Notes: generated by a model from the sequence alone, not told the origin. Shown: positions 36,775 to 46,137, numbered from the stretch's first letter. The stretch is DNA of 64,000 nucleotides from Bacillota bacterium (GCA_023665365.1 JAMPEA010000006.1:1-64000); one strand, 5' to 3'. Made by a program: numbers and translations.

Positions 36775-37317
36775 ATGTCAAACGATTTGATGTTAGCTAA
36801 AACGAATAAGCTCGACAGCAAGGAACAAAAACTTGTCATTCTTTTCGTGTTCGACAAAATGTCCATTCCGCTATCCGAGGCGACCGTGCTCGATATGTGC
36901 ACCTCAGACAACAACTGGCTCACCTACATGGAGTGCAAGCAGTACCTCGCCGAGCTTCTCGACACAAACCTCATCTACCGCGTGCCAAAGGCGAATACGC
37001 TCAATCTAACGCAGGACGGCGTTTCCTGCCTAAGTCTGTTTTATATGCGCATCCCCACGTCCATACGCGACGAAATCGCCGCCTACGTGCGCGAAAACCG
37101 CATGCGTTTCAGAAAAAAACAGGAGTATTTTTGCGACTACTCCAAAAACGCCGACGGCACCTATACAGTAGTCATGCGCATCGACAACAATACGGGCGCG
37201 CTCATGGAGCTTAAAATGGTAGTCTCAAACCGCCAGCGCGCTATGTATATATACAAAAATTGGCTGGATAAGGCGGCTGGGGTTTATACGATGCTCCAAG
37301 AAAACCTCGTAGAGTAA
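36775..37317 (+). CDS. DUF4364 family protein
   Basis: This soluble protein of 180 residues matches the DUF4364 family of Clostridia: an N-terminal winged-helix-like half (LDSKEQKLVILFVFDKMSIPLSE, LTYMECKQYLAELLDTNLIYRV, LTQDGVSCLSLFYMRIP) and a C-terminal beta half with DGTYTVVMRIDNNTGALMEL. The N-terminal part resembles a small DNA-binding or protein-binding domain, so a regulatory role is plausible but unproven. I prefer the ATG after GCGGGGTTTT; another in-frame ATG is four codons upstream at 36763. It stands alone between two repeat-rich intergenic regions. Confidence 0.8.
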   Translation: MSNDLMLAKTNKLDSKEQKLVILFVFDKMSIPLSEATVLDMCTSDNNWLTYMECKQYLAELLDTNLIYRVPKANTLNLTQDGVSCLSLFYMRIPTSIRDEIAAYVRENRMRFRKKQEYFCDYSKNADGTYTVVMRIDNNTGALMELKMVVSNRQRAMYIYKNWLDKAAGVYTMLQENLVE

Positions 37318-37386
37318 AACGTTATAATTTGCGTTGATACTGCGTTAGGAGCGCTCATATTGAGCGCTCCTAAATTATTTTTTCGT

Positions 37387-37805
37387 CGTACACTCTAAAT
37401 AAAAAACCCACCCCTTCCCTGCGGGCTTTCCCCTCCCACTCAAACTTAGACGGGTGCAGTAGCTCCCTCTTTGCTTATTTAAGTGTTCGTCGTTCGCGGG
37501 ATGGGAAGTCGGCGCGCGCACGCCTGTTATCGTCCGCTCGACGCTTACAGCGCGAGATTATGCCACTCGTTCGCAGACCAAAAACAACACGGTCTGCTCA
37601 CTTGTACTCGCAGTAGAGGTGCGACGCGATTGAGCCTTTGGCTAACAATCGCTACACCCCAACTGCGTCTGGTGCTTGGCACTCCCTTCCTCCGCGCCCT
37701 GCGCGTCGCACTCCGAACACAGTGTGCGTCGCGTAACACTCTATCAAACCGACGTTATTCTAAACTGCGTAACAGCTGTGCGTCGTGTATGCCAGCTCTC
37801 AAACT
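37387..37805. repeat. Dispersed intergenic repeat, copy B
   Basis: This is the partner of the repeat at 20658-21030. It shares the left end, the block starting TATCGTCCGCTCGACGCTTA (37528) and the TGGCACTTGGCACTCCCTTC block, but has about 50 extra bases (GTAGAGGTGCGACGCGATTG onward) where copy A has few. It has no coding frame. Confidence 0.7.
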
Positions 37806-37868
37806 CTCAGTCTCAAAACCTTGTAATTTAGATGATAGGCGCGAAAAAGCGCTCAAACTTAAAGCTCG
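37806..37868. repeat. Half-copy of the palindromic element
   Basis: AAAACCTTGTAATTTAGATG followed by ATAGGCGCGAAAAAGCGC has the left arm and signature of the family but no right arm of its own. It abuts the complete copy at the nitroreductase gene. Confidence 0.55.
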
Positions 37869-37995
37869 TAAAACCTCGCAATTTGCGTTCAGACAAGGAA
37901 AAGCCCTGTTGCAGACAAGCCAAGTGTACTAAACTGTACACGACTTGTCGGCAACAGGGTTTTGACGCAGTATCAACACAAATTGCGAGGTTTTA
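37869..37995. repeat. Long palindromic 3'-end element at the nitroreductase gene
   Basis: The outer arms 37869-37885 and 37979-37995 (TAAAACCTCGCAATTTG) are perfect over 17 bp. The inner stem AAGCCCTGTTGC (37901-37912) pairs with GCAACAGGGTTT (37951 on). The apex is GACAAG...GTGTAC-TAAACT-GTACAC...CTTGTC. The outermost three bases of the right arm are the TAA stop of the minus-strand gene. The linkers between outer and inner stems (GCGTTCAGACAAGGAA and TGACGCAGTATCAACA) differ more from the other three copies. Confidence 0.85.
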
Positions 37996-38664
37996 ACAGA
38001 ATTGCCAGGAGAAATTGTCCCTCCCCGCGCCCAACTCAAAGTGATACTTGACTATGCCGAGGTCAACCTTGACGAAAAACCCCTTGCCTGCTTTTGCGAA
38101 TACGTTTCTGCCGTTCACGGAAAATTTGAATTTCTGCTGATTTAGCGCAGTGGGCGCAAGCAGGGCGCACTTGACCCCGTTTACAAACCATTCGGGGACG
38201 TTTTGCACGTCACTTGTGACGTCGTCGAATTTTTTGCTTTTATGCGGCTTGCCCTGCGTTTCGCCGTAGCCTATCGCAATCACAAGCGCGAGCTTTTCCT
38301 CCTTGCTGATTTCAAACGCGCCCTTCACCTTTGAAAACGTCGCGCCAACCCAACAGGTGTTAAGCCCGAGCGTCTGCGCCAGCAGTACGATTTTCTCGCC
38401 GTAGTAGCCGCATTTTTCATATAGGTCGCGAGTATTCTTGCCGACGAGCGCGATATAGTTTTTCACTCCGCTAAACTTGCCGTAGCGCGCCTTGATACTG
38501 TCAAACGCCTTAGGCTCGTCAAGCACGAGCTGTATGTTCAATCCGCTTCGCTTATTGCACTCGTCGATACACTCCAAAAGGCGCGACTTTACTTCGCCGT
38601 CTATGGGTTTATCCAAGTATCTGCGCACGGAGTGACGCGCGCTTACAGCCTCTAAAATATCCAT
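37993..38664 (-). CDS. Nitroreductase-like flavoprotein
   Basis: The 223-residue protein begins MDILEAVSARHSVRRYLDKPI, the FMN-binding arginine/serine motif of the nitroreductase family, and has LAQTLGLNTCWVGATF and LVIAIGYGETQGKPHKSKK. The C-terminal part (LAPTALNQQKFKFSVNG and the end GIVKYHFELGAG) follows the subfamily often called putative TM nitroreductase. It would reduce an unknown substrate with NAD(P)H. It lies 67 bases after aroQ on the same strand and may be the last gene of the aromatic operon, but nothing in the sequence ties it to that pathway. Its stop codon lies in a palindromic element. Confidence 0.85.
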   Translation of the reverse strand: MDILEAVSARHSVRRYLDKPIDGEVKSRLLECIDECNKRSGLNIQLVLDEPKAFDSIKARYGKFSGVKNYIALVGKNTRDLYEKCGYYGEKIVLLAQTLGLNTCWVGATFSKVKGAFEISKEEKLALVIAIGYGETQGKPHKSKKFDDVTSDVQNVPEWFVNGVKCALLAPTALNQQKFKFSVNGRNVFAKAGKGFFVKVDLGIVKYHFELGAGRDNFSWQFC

Positions 38665-38731
38665 ATTTACCCTCTCTTTAATTACAACTATATTTTGCCC
38701 GTATCGGCACTTTATCTTTCAATTTGCGCGC

Positions 38732-39163
38732 TTAAACTCTCGATTTGAAAAATTCGAGCGCTTCCTTATATCCCTCGAAGCCCTTGCCGCAAATTGTCTT
38801 TTTAGCCGCCATAGACACGTATGAAACGTGCCTGAACTCCTCGCGTGCGTAGATGTCGGTTAGGTGCACCTCGACGGTCGGAATATCAACGGCTTTAAGC
38901 GCGTCGAGTATGGCAATCGACGTATGCGTATATGCTCCCGCATTTATTATGATGCCGTCGTATTTTTTATACGCCTGCTGTATAAGATAGACTATCCTGC
39001 CCTCGTGATTGGATTGTTCGACGGTGACTTTAAGCCCCGCGTCTTTGGCGCAGGCTTTGATATACTTCACCAAATCCGCGTAGCTTTTTTTGCCGTACTT
39101 GTCCGGCTCGCGTATCCCGAGCATATTCAGATTTACGCCGTTAATCACCAAAATCTTTTTCAT
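38732..39163 (-). CDS. aroQ: 3-Dehydroquinate dehydratase, type II
   Basis: The 143-residue protein starts MKKILVINGVNLNMLGIREP, the type II dehydroquinase signature, with the catalytic Tyr in DKYGKKSYAD, the NHEG segment, and the catalytic His in NAGAYTHTS. VEVHLTDIYAREEFRHVSY follows. It performs the third step of the shikimate pathway. The ATG overlaps the stop codon of aroEK (ATGA) with AGAGGAAAG upstream; an earlier in-frame start would add seven residues read from the aroEK end and is not used. Confidence 0.96.
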   Translation of the reverse strand: MKKILVINGVNLNMLGIREPDKYGKKSYADLVKYIKACAKDAGLKVTVEQSNHEGRIVYLIQQAYKKYDGIIINAGAYTHTSIAILDALKAVDIPTVEVHLTDIYAREEFRHVSYVSMAAKKTICGKGFEGYKEALEFFKSRV

Positions 39164-40416
39164 ACTTTCCTCTCTTTCCCGCAAAAATCCGAGACTATTT
39201 GCTCGACCGTTTTTTCAATATCGCCGTTGTTGTCAACCGCCGCGTCCGCCGCGGCAAGGTATAAAGGCTTGCGCTTTTCGTAAAGCCGCTTTGCGCTTTC
39301 TTTATCGGGAGACAGCGGACGACCGTTCGTCGCAAGTTTATCCGCGTCGCGCTCGATAAGATAGCAGACCCCGTTAGACTTCATAAAAAACACGTTTTTA
39401 TCGTCGAGTATCACTCCGCCGCCCGTGGAAATCACAAGCCCTTGGCGCGCGCATATTCTCTCGACTACCTGTCTTTCAATCTCTCTGAAATACGCCTCTC
39501 CGTTCTCCTTGAAAATCTCGGGAATACTCTTCCCCGCTACGCTTACGATTTCCCCGTCGGTATCGACAAACTGCCGTCCCAGCCTGTCTGCGACGAGCTT
39601 TCCTATGGCGCTTTTTCCGCTTCCAGCCATCCCTACGAGCACGATGTTGAGGCGCGACTTCGCAAGCTCGCTTATGACGCGTGCCGTCATATCCTCGCCG
39701 ACTGTCGGCAGATTTCGCGCTTCTTGAAAGAGATTATGCGCAACTCGTGCCTGCTCTATCAGCATAGCAAGCCCGTTTGCCGCGTTGACGTTCAGCGCGC
39801 GAGCGTCGCGTATCAGCATCGTTTCGAGCGGATTATATATACAGTCGAACACTCCTTCGAGTTTTGAGTATCTATTTAGGTCAATCGGCTTATTTAGGGA
39901 GTTCGGCATCATTCCTACGGGCGTGGTGTTGATGACGACCTGCACGTCTTTTAAATCGTAGCAGTTACCGTAATTTATTTCGCCGCTGCGCGAAACCACG
40001 TCTACGCGCGCCGCGCCCTGCGACTTACAAACGTATTTTGCAGTCTGACACGTCCCGCCGCTTCCGAGTATCAACACGTTTTTCCCTTTTAGGCGGATAT
40101 TGCCGCGGCGAAGCGCGTAGCTCATTCCTGCTACGTCCGTATTGTAGCCGACGAGTTTCCCGCCCTCCGTCACAACCGTATTGACCGCGCCGACCTCTTT
40201 CGCGCTATGCGAAACTTCGTCTATTAGAGGCATAATCGCCCGCTTATAAGGTATAGTCACGTTGTAGCCGTCGTATTCGCGCGACCTTACGAACTCTGCA
40301 AGCGCGTTTTCGTCGGGGAGTTCCGTCACGCCGTAGTTTTCGCGCCCGAAAGCCTCGTGTATCTCGGGCGAGAGAGAATGCGGCAAGCTCTTGCCGATGA
40401 CGCAGTATTTTGACAT
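39160..40416 (-). CDS. aroEK: Shikimate dehydrogenase-shikimate kinase fusion
   Basis: This 418-residue protein joins two enzymes. Residues 1 to about 255 are AroE: LPHSLSPEIHEAF for shikimate binding, catalytic Lys in NVTIPYKRAI, GYNTDVAG, and nucleotide motif LILGSGGTCQTAKY. Residues about 260-418 are AroK: P-loop GMAGSGKSAIGK, the DTD in FVDTDGEIV, FREIERQVV, and STGGGVIL. It carries out two consecutive steps (dehydroshikimate to shikimate to shikimate-3-phosphate). No stop or frameshift separates the halves. The ATG overlaps the pheA stop (TGATG), with GAGGAG upstream; a GTG one codon earlier is the alternative. Confidence 0.95.
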   Translation of the reverse strand: MSKYCVIGKSLPHSLSPEIHEAFGRENYGVTELPDENALAEFVRSREYDGYNVTIPYKRAIMPLIDEVSHSAKEVGAVNTVVTEGGKLVGYNTDVAGMSYALRRGNIRLKGKNVLILGSGGTCQTAKYVCKSQGAARVDVVSRSGEINYGNCYDLKDVQVVINTTPVGMMPNSLNKPIDLNRYSKLEGVFDCIYNPLETMLIRDARALNVNAANGLAMLIEQARVAHNLFQEARNLPTVGEDMTARVISELAKSRLNIVLVGMAGSGKSAIGKLVADRLGRQFVDTDGEIVSVAGKSIPEIFKENGEAYFREIERQVVERICARQGLVISTGGGVILDDKNVFFMKSNGVCYLIERDADKLATNGRPLSPDKESAKRLYEKRKPLYLAAADAAVDNNGDIEKTVEQIVSDFCGKERKV

Positions 40417-41555
40417 CACATCTCCTCGTATGCGCCGAGGAAATTGAAGTTTTCCGCTTTGAGCGCGATATTGGCAAGCAAATTCTGCACCGCTACGTTG
40501 CGCACGTCCGCCTCGAAGTCGAAGTAGAAAGTAAACTCAAACGGGCTGTTTGGGATTGGTCTTGATTCGAGCTTTGTAAGGTTGAGCCCGAGCGCGCAGA
40601 ACTTGTTTAGCAACTTATTCAGACTGCCCGCCTCGTGCGCGAGGTTCAACGTGATGCTTATCCTGTTTGAGCCGTCGTAAATGCGTAGCTTATTTGAAAT
40701 CGCAATAAACCTCGTGTAGTTGTTATCGCTGTTGCTTATCTCGGATTTGAGCGTTTGCAAGCCGTATAGCTCGGCGCACTCTCTCGACGAAATGCAGGCT
40801 ATGTCCTTACGTCCGCTCTCGGCTACGATTTTCGCCGCGACGGCGGTGTTGTCGCATCCCGTGATTTTTATATCGCCCAAGCCCGCGAGAAACTCACTGC
40901 ACTGCGAAATCGCTTGATTGTGCGAGACAATCTCTCTTATGTCCTCCATCTTCACGCCGGGAGCGGCAAGCAGATAGTGCTTAATGCGTAGCTTTATGCT
41001 CTTGACAATGAAAAACCTATGCTTGCGCATGAGATCGTAAACGTCGATAACGCTCCCCACAGTGCTGTTTTCAACAGGCAAAACGCCGAACTCGCAAAAG
41101 CCCTTCTCGACTGCGGAAAACACTCCGTCCCAGTTTTTGAAGCAGGATATGGAGGAAATAGGGAAAATCTTTTCGGCGGCGATACAGCTGTACGCGCCCT
41201 TCACCCCTTGACACGCCACGCTCGCCTGCACGGGAAACGGTTTGAGTCCGTCTGCAATCGCCAGCTTTATTTCGTCCTTGATTGGGGACGACGCGTCCAC
41301 TACGCCGTATTGATAAGCCTTGCTTGTCTCGAACATAGTTTCAAAAACCTGCTTGCAATACAGCTTCAAATTGTCCGGCAAGCCGACGGTCACGCGGTTT
41401 ATGATTTCCTTTTCGCGCTCCACGTTGTCTACGGGCAAGCCCTCTTTGATTTTGTTCTGCGCGATGTCAACAGCGAGGTTCATACGCTCGGCGTACAGCC
41501 CTGCGATTTGGTCGTCGATTGCGTCAATCTTTGCACGTACTTCTTGTAAATTCAT
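40416..41555 (-). CDS. pheA: Chorismate mutase-prephenate dehydratase (P-protein)
   Basis: The 379-residue protein has three parts: an AroQ-type chorismate mutase (LQEVRAKIDAIDDQIAGLYAE, residues 1 to about 85), a prephenate dehydratase (VACQGVKGAYSCIAAEKIF, LPVENSTVGSVIDVYDLM, and TRFIAIS at its end), and a C-terminal ACT domain (ISITLNLAHEAGSLNKLLNK, LTKLESRPIPNSPFEFTFYFD), which includes the ESRP motif that binds phenylalanine. It makes phenylpyruvate from chorismate and is probably inhibited by phenylalanine. I start at the ATG with GGAG seven bases upstream; a GTG four codons earlier overlaps this ribosome site. Confidence 0.95.
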   Translation of the reverse strand: MNLQEVRAKIDAIDDQIAGLYAERMNLAVDIAQNKIKEGLPVDNVEREKEIINRVTVGLPDNLKLYCKQVFETMFETSKAYQYGVVDASSPIKDEIKLAIADGLKPFPVQASVACQGVKGAYSCIAAEKIFPISSISCFKNWDGVFSAVEKGFCEFGVLPVENSTVGSVIDVYDLMRKHRFFIVKSIKLRIKHYLLAAPGVKMEDIREIVSHNQAISQCSEFLAGLGDIKITGCDNTAVAAKIVAESGRKDIACISSRECAELYGLQTLKSEISNSDNNYTRFIAISNKLRIYDGSNRISITLNLAHEAGSLNKLLNKFCALGLNLTKLESRPIPNSPFEFTFYFDFEADVRNVAVQNLLANIALKAENFNFLGAYEEM

Positions 41556-41690
41556 ATATGTCTCCACTTAAAATTATTTCGTTTTTTATTTATAAGGTTT
41601 ATTTTAACCGTTATCCTTTATATGTGTCTTTGTGTATTGTTTTTTTGCACAAAAGGCACTTAAAAGTACGATTTTGCATAGTTAAACCGC

Positions 41691-42818
41691 CTATTTTATG
41701 CTATACAACTCTATTCCGTCGCGCAGTTTAAGCAGTTCGTCAAGCAGCGCAAGCGACACCGCGCTCTCCACGCAGGGCACTGCGCGAGGCACTATGCAAG
41801 CGTCGTGTCTGCCCTTTATTTTCAGCTCCCGCTCGGTCATAGTTTCAAGCTCGACCGACCTCTGCGCTTTTGAAATCGACGGCGTAGGTTTGATTGCTAC
41901 TCGCAAAAGCAAGGGCATTCCGTTTGAAATCCCGCCGTTTATCCCTCCGCTGTGATTGGTGAGAGTTTTCACGTTTCCGCCGCGCACTTCGTATTCGTCG
42001 TTCGCTTCGCTTCCGAGCAGTCTCGAAAGCTCGAAACCGCTTCCGAACTCCACGCCTTTGACCGCGGGGATTGCATAGACCGCGTATGCGATTTTACTCT
42101 CCAAGCCCTCGAACAGCGCGTCCCCGAGCTGTCCCGTTTCAAGCCCCGTCACAACGCATTCGATAACTCCGCCGACGCTGTCGCCCTCGGACGACGCACG
42201 CGAGATAGCCTCAATCATTTTGTCCTTTGCACCCTCGTCCAATAGGGGGAACGACGAGGATTTTATTCGATTTTCATCGTCGAGGTTGATGCCGTCAAGC
42301 GCAACGCGACCGTCTTTATAGCTCTCGCCCTTTACGCCTGCAATCTCCGATATATAGGCGCAAACGCGTATGCCCGCGCTTTCAAAGAGTTCCTGCGCAA
42401 TGCCGCCCGCTATGCACAAAGGCGCGGTCATTCTGCCTGAAAATCTTCCGCCTCCGCTTGAAATTTTGCCGTCCTTGGCGTACGCCGCATAGTCCGCGTG
42501 CGACGGGCGCGGCACGCTTGAAATATTTGCGTAATCGCCCTGTCTAACGTTTGCGTTTTTTATGCGCATCTCGATTGTGCCGTCCACGACGTAGCGGTCC
42601 GCGCGCTTTGTCAAGCCGCCGACTATTTCGGGCATATCGTCCTCTTTACGCGCAGTAGCCCACGCGTCGCCGTGGCTTCTTCTGCGTTCGAGCAAGCTGT
42701 CCACGCATTTAAGCGTAAGCTCGCATCCATATGGAATTCCGCCGATTTTCACGCCGATTTCCGGAGCGTGCGATTCGCCGTATATTTCAATTTGAAGTTT
42801 TTCAAAATTCGCCTTCAT
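41691..42818 (-). CDS. aroC: Chorismate synthase
   Basis: The 375-residue enzyme carries the family signatures YGESHAPEIGVKIGGIPYG, NVRQGDYANISSVPRPSHADY and SSGGGRFSGRMTAPLCIAGG, and the C-terminal KGRHDACIVPRAVPCVES. It converts EPSP to chorismate with reduced FMN. The N-terminus (MKANFEKLQIEIYGESHAP) is shifted compared with the enterobacterial enzyme, as in Clostridia. About 135 bases separate its stop codon from pheA; I see no terminator there, so one transcript is assumed. Confidence 0.96.
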   Translation of the reverse strand: MKANFEKLQIEIYGESHAPEIGVKIGGIPYGCELTLKCVDSLLERRRSHGDAWATARKEDDMPEIVGGLTKRADRYVVDGTIEMRIKNANVRQGDYANISSVPRPSHADYAAYAKDGKISSGGGRFSGRMTAPLCIAGGIAQELFESAGIRVCAYISEIAGVKGESYKDGRVALDGINLDDENRIKSSSFPLLDEGAKDKMIEAISRASSEGDSVGGVIECVVTGLETGQLGDALFEGLESKIAYAVYAIPAVKGVEFGSGFELSRLLGSEANDEYEVRGGNVKTLTNHSGGINGGISNGMPLLLRVAIKPTPSISKAQRSVELETMTERELKIKGRHDACIVPRAVPCVESAVSLALLDELLKLRDGIELYSIK

Positions 42819-42906
42819 TGCAAGCTCCTATTAAAACGTGCACGAGTATTGTTTTGATATTTCTATCGTTATGTTTTGCGTTGAAAATAGCACAATCGGC
42901 GTTTTA

Positions 42907-44178
42907 TCATTGCAAAATCGACATATTAACCCCGATTTGTGCTAAATCCGCAAGGAAGCTCGGATAGGATTTATCTATACATTCCACCCCTCGTATCCTG
43001 CTTTCGCCGTTTGAAGCAAGTGCGCAGACAATCGCGCTCATCGCCATTCTATGGTCGTTGAAACCGTCAATCTCGCAGGGCTTATGCTCCCCTCCTCGCA
43101 CCGTCAATACGTCGTTTTCATACTCCGTTTCAATCCCGAACGAGTTTAGCATCTTGCGCACGGCGGCGAGCCTATCGCTCTCCTTGACGCGCAGTCTATC
43201 TACGTGATATATGTGCGAGTCGCCCTCTGCAAACGACAGCGCGGTTGCCATAATCGGCACTGCGTCCGGACAGTCCTTAGCGTCGAAGTCTATCGCGTGC
43301 AGGGTTGATTTTTTTGCGATATAAACGCCGTCACGCTCCGCTACATCCGCCCCCGCTTGCCTCAATAAGTCAACGACGACCTTATCCCCCTGCAAGGATT
43401 TTCCGTCTAAGCCTTTGAGCCTCGTCTCGCCCGCAAGCGTTCCGAGCGCAAGCATAAAGCCCGCCGACGACCAGTCGCCCTCCACACTCAAATCCGAGGG
43501 CATTTTGTAGCTTTGATTGCCTCCTACAAAATATCCCGTCTCGGTGACGGCTATCTCTATGCCGAACTCTTTAAGCACGCCGAGCGTTATATCCACGTAG
43601 CTCTTTGAAACGAAATCGCCCTCGACGACAATTTTACTGTCGCCGTCAAGCAGAGGCAAGGCGAAAAGCAACCCCGTTACGTACTGCGAACTGACGCTTC
43701 CGTCTATCCTAAACTCGCCCGCGCGCAATGCTCCGCTTACCCTCAAAGGCAGTTGCGAAACTCCCATTTTTTCGACGACCGCGCCGTGGGCTATAAGCGC
43801 GTCAATCAATCCGTCAAGCGGTCTTTCTTTCAGCCTTCCCTCGCCGTCGAATACGACGTTCGCGCCCAATGCGCAAGCAATGGGCAGTAAAAATCTCAAA
43901 GTCGAGCCGCTCTCCCCGGCGTTCAAAACAGGCGGCAAATCGCAAAACTCCGCTCGGGCGTTTGCATATTCCCGCCCGTCCGATTTAAGCCGCGACGCGA
44001 TATAGGGCGCTAAACCTTTCAAGCATCTCTCGGTCGCAAGCATATCCTTTCCGCCGCCGCTTATATCAAGCGTACAGCCCGCAAGCGCCGCGCCTATCAT
44101 CTTTCTGTGCGCAACTGATTTAGACGGCGGGATTTGCACTTCGCCGCATACTCGGGATTGGGATATTTTTACGTCCAT
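42907..44178 (-). CDS. aroA: EPSP synthase (3-phosphoshikimate 1-carboxyvinyltransferase)
   Basis: The 423-residue protein has the two-domain EPSP synthase motifs: QIPPSKSVAHRKMIGAALAG near the N-terminus, LNAGESGSTLRFLLP, DGSVSSQYVTGLLFALPLL, VEGDWSSAGFMLALG, the catalytic DCPDAVPIMATAL, and LRVKESDRLAAV followed by FNDHRMAMS. It condenses shikimate-3-phosphate with PEP. The LNAGESGSTLRF form differs from the enterobacterial GNAGTAMRPL; this variant is common in Clostridia. It lies between aroB and aroC in the operon, with gaps of 60 and 88 bases. Confidence 0.96.
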   Translation of the reverse strand: MDVKISQSRVCGEVQIPPSKSVAHRKMIGAALAGCTLDISGGGKDMLATERCLKGLAPYIASRLKSDGREYANARAEFCDLPPVLNAGESGSTLRFLLPIACALGANVVFDGEGRLKERPLDGLIDALIAHGAVVEKMGVSQLPLRVSGALRAGEFRIDGSVSSQYVTGLLFALPLLDGDSKIVVEGDFVSKSYVDITLGVLKEFGIEIAVTETGYFVGGNQSYKMPSDLSVEGDWSSAGFMLALGTLAGETRLKGLDGKSLQGDKVVVDLLRQAGADVAERDGVYIAKKSTLHAIDFDAKDCPDAVPIMATALSFAEGDSHIYHVDRLRVKESDRLAAVRKMLNSFGIETEYENDVLTVRGGEHKPCEIDGFNDHRMAMSAIVCALASNGESRIRGVECIDKSYPSFLADLAQIGVNMSILQ

Positions 44179-44238
44179 ATGCCTAAATCTACACTTTATC
44201 CGCCAAAAAACGCACTGTTAAACTGCGTTTTTGCGATT

Positions 44239-45282
44239 TTATATTATTCCTATATAACTTTCAAAGCTATCGAACGTCAGTTTTTTGACGGCGGGATTTC
44301 CCATTCCCCTCAAAGTGACGACCGATATTTCGTTTGACCCCTCCGCCTTTTTATCGACGGCGACCAAACTCATAACGCTTTTATCTATCCGCGGCATCTC
44401 GCCGAACCCGTATTTCAAAAGCAATCCGTCAATGCGGTCGCAATCGTCTTTTGAAAGTTCCCCGTATCTTAAAGCCGCGTGCGCCATAACCGCTATGCCC
44501 TTTGCAACCGCAACGCCGTGAGAAACCTCAAAATCGCTTTGCTTTTCTATCGCGTGCCCGAGCGTGTGCCCGAGGTTTAACAGCTTGCGCAGACCGCTTT
44601 CTTTTTCGTCCTCGGCTACTATGTCGGCTTTATACTTTGCGCACAGCCGCACGAATTCTTCGAGGTTGCCGTTATCAAGCCCGTCTTTCAATATGTCGTA
44701 TATTTTTCCGCCAGCAAGACACGCGTACTTTATGCCCTCGCCGATGCCGTTCTCCCACTCCTTTTCAGGCAGAGTATCAAGCGCGGCAATATCCGCAAGC
44801 ACGAGCTTGGGCTGATAAAACGCGCCGAGCAAGTTCTTTCCGAAAGGCAAATCCACGCCGGTCTTTCCGCCAATCGAGCTGTCTATCATCGCAAGCAGAG
44901 TGGTAGGCACTTGCACAACGTCTATGCCTCGCATATAGGTAGCGGCGGCAAATCCCGCAACGTCGCCGACGACCCCGCCGCCGAGCGCGACGACCGCGTC
45001 CGTCCGTTTAAAGCCGCTTTCGCCGAGCGCGGATATTATGCCGAGATAGGTTTCGGCTGTCTTGGAACGCTCGCCCGCCTCGAATACGAACGAATGGACT
45101 TCGTATCCCGCAAGCGACCGCTTTGCGCTTTCGAGATACAGCTTTTGCACGTTAGTATCGGTGACTACGAGAATTTTGTTTGCGCGCGTAACCTTTTTAA
45201 GCTCCTCGCCGAGCCTTGCGAGCGCGCCTCTTTCTATCAAAATACTATAAGGAGAATTTACTTTGACTTCTATACTACTCAT
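44239..45282 (-). CDS. aroB: 3-Dehydroquinate synthase
   Basis: The 347-residue protein has the NAD-binding DAVVALGGGVVGDVAGFAAA, VQVPTTLLAMIDSSIGGKTG, NLLGAFYQPKLVLAD and the zinc-ligand segment LNLGHTLGHAIEKQSDFEVSHG. It cyclises DAHP to 3-dehydroquinate. Its start overlaps the end of tyrA by eight bases, so the two are translationally coupled. Confidence 0.97.
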   Translation of the reverse strand: MSSIEVKVNSPYSILIERGALARLGEELKKVTRANKILVVTDTNVQKLYLESAKRSLAGYEVHSFVFEAGERSKTAETYLGIISALGESGFKRTDAVVALGGGVVGDVAGFAAATYMRGIDVVQVPTTLLAMIDSSIGGKTGVDLPFGKNLLGAFYQPKLVLADIAALDTLPEKEWENGIGEGIKYACLAGGKIYDILKDGLDNGNLEEFVRLCAKYKADIVAEDEKESGLRKLLNLGHTLGHAIEKQSDFEVSHGVAVAKGIAVMAHAALRYGELSKDDCDRIDGLLLKYGFGEMPRIDKSVMSLVAVDKKAEGSNEISVVTLRGMGNPAVKKLTFDSFESYIGII

Positions 45283-46132
45283 TGTTTTTCTCCTTTAACG
45301 CGCTATCGGCGATTTCCTTACAAGCGCTCCCTTGCGCCAAAATCTGTTTGAGTTTTGCTTCGTCGCCGTCTTTTAGCGCGTCGCTCATCTCTTTTAGTCT
45401 GCCCGCAATATCGTCGATGCAGTTTATAAGATTGTCCTTATTTTGCAAAAACAGCTCTGTCCACATATCGGGATTTAGCCTTGCAACCCTCGTGAGGTCG
45501 GCAAAACTGCCCGCCGAATAACCCGCGTGCTCCTTGGAGTGCGGATTTTGTACGTAACAACTCGAAACCGCGTGCGCGAGTTGTGAGGTGTATGCAATCA
45601 TCTCGTCGTGGCGTTCCGCCGAGCAGACCTCAACGCCCTTAAACCCTATTTCGAGCGCCAGCCTATTGAGCAAAGCCACGGGATAAGCGTCGCCGTCTAT
45701 CGGCGCGAGTATCAGATACGCGCCGTTAAAGAGGTTGGGCTCAGAGTAATCTATCCCGCTATACTCCCTGCCTGCCATCGGGTGTGTGCCGACGAAATGC
45801 AGGGTCGGATACTTCTTTCTAAGCTCGGTCATCTCGCCGCAAATTATACGTTTAATCCCGCAAGTATCGGCGACGGTCGCGCCGTTTTTCAAAAGCGGAC
45901 AAATCCGCTTCATCTCGCTTATCGCAATATCGGGATTGAGCGCGAATACGACCAAATCGAGATTTTTAAAGTCGCTATCGGCAAGCGCGCGCGTATGCGC
46001 GCTAAGCTCATCCGCCCTTTTCAGCACCTCGGTGCTAACGTCGTATCCGTACACCTCGTGCGAGGTGTATTTCAATATCGCTTCTGCAAGCGACGCGCCG
46101 ATGAGTCCCATTCCGATTATCGCAATTTTCAT
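45275..46132 (-). CDS. tyrA: Prephenate dehydrogenase
   Basis: This 285-residue protein begins with a Rossmann motif (IAIIGMGLIGASLAEAI) and has GTHPMAGREYSGIDYS with the active-site His, ERHDEMIAYTSQLAHAVSS and SFADLTRVARLNPDMW with the prephenate-binding Arg. It is a stand-alone dehydrogenase without chorismate mutase or a C-terminal ACT domain. It makes 4-hydroxyphenylpyruvate for tyrosine. It starts five bases after aroF. Confidence 0.95.
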   Translation of the reverse strand: MKIAIIGMGLIGASLAEAILKYTSHEVYGYDVSTEVLKRADELSAHTRALADSDFKNLDLVVFALNPDIAISEMKRICPLLKNGATVADTCGIKRIICGEMTELRKKYPTLHFVGTHPMAGREYSGIDYSEPNLFNGAYLILAPIDGDAYPVALLNRLALEIGFKGVEVCSAERHDEMIAYTSQLAHAVSSCYVQNPHSKEHAGYSAGSFADLTRVARLNPDMWTELFLQNKDNLINCIDDIAGRLKEMSDALKDGDEAKLKQILAQGSACKEIADSALKEKNNE

Positions 46133-46137
46133 ATTTA

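Noticed and set aside
38732-39184. Longer AroQ starting MREREESMKK
   Set aside because: The first seven residues are read from the end of aroEK in another frame. The ATG in the ATGA overlap has a good ribosome site and gives the standard start.
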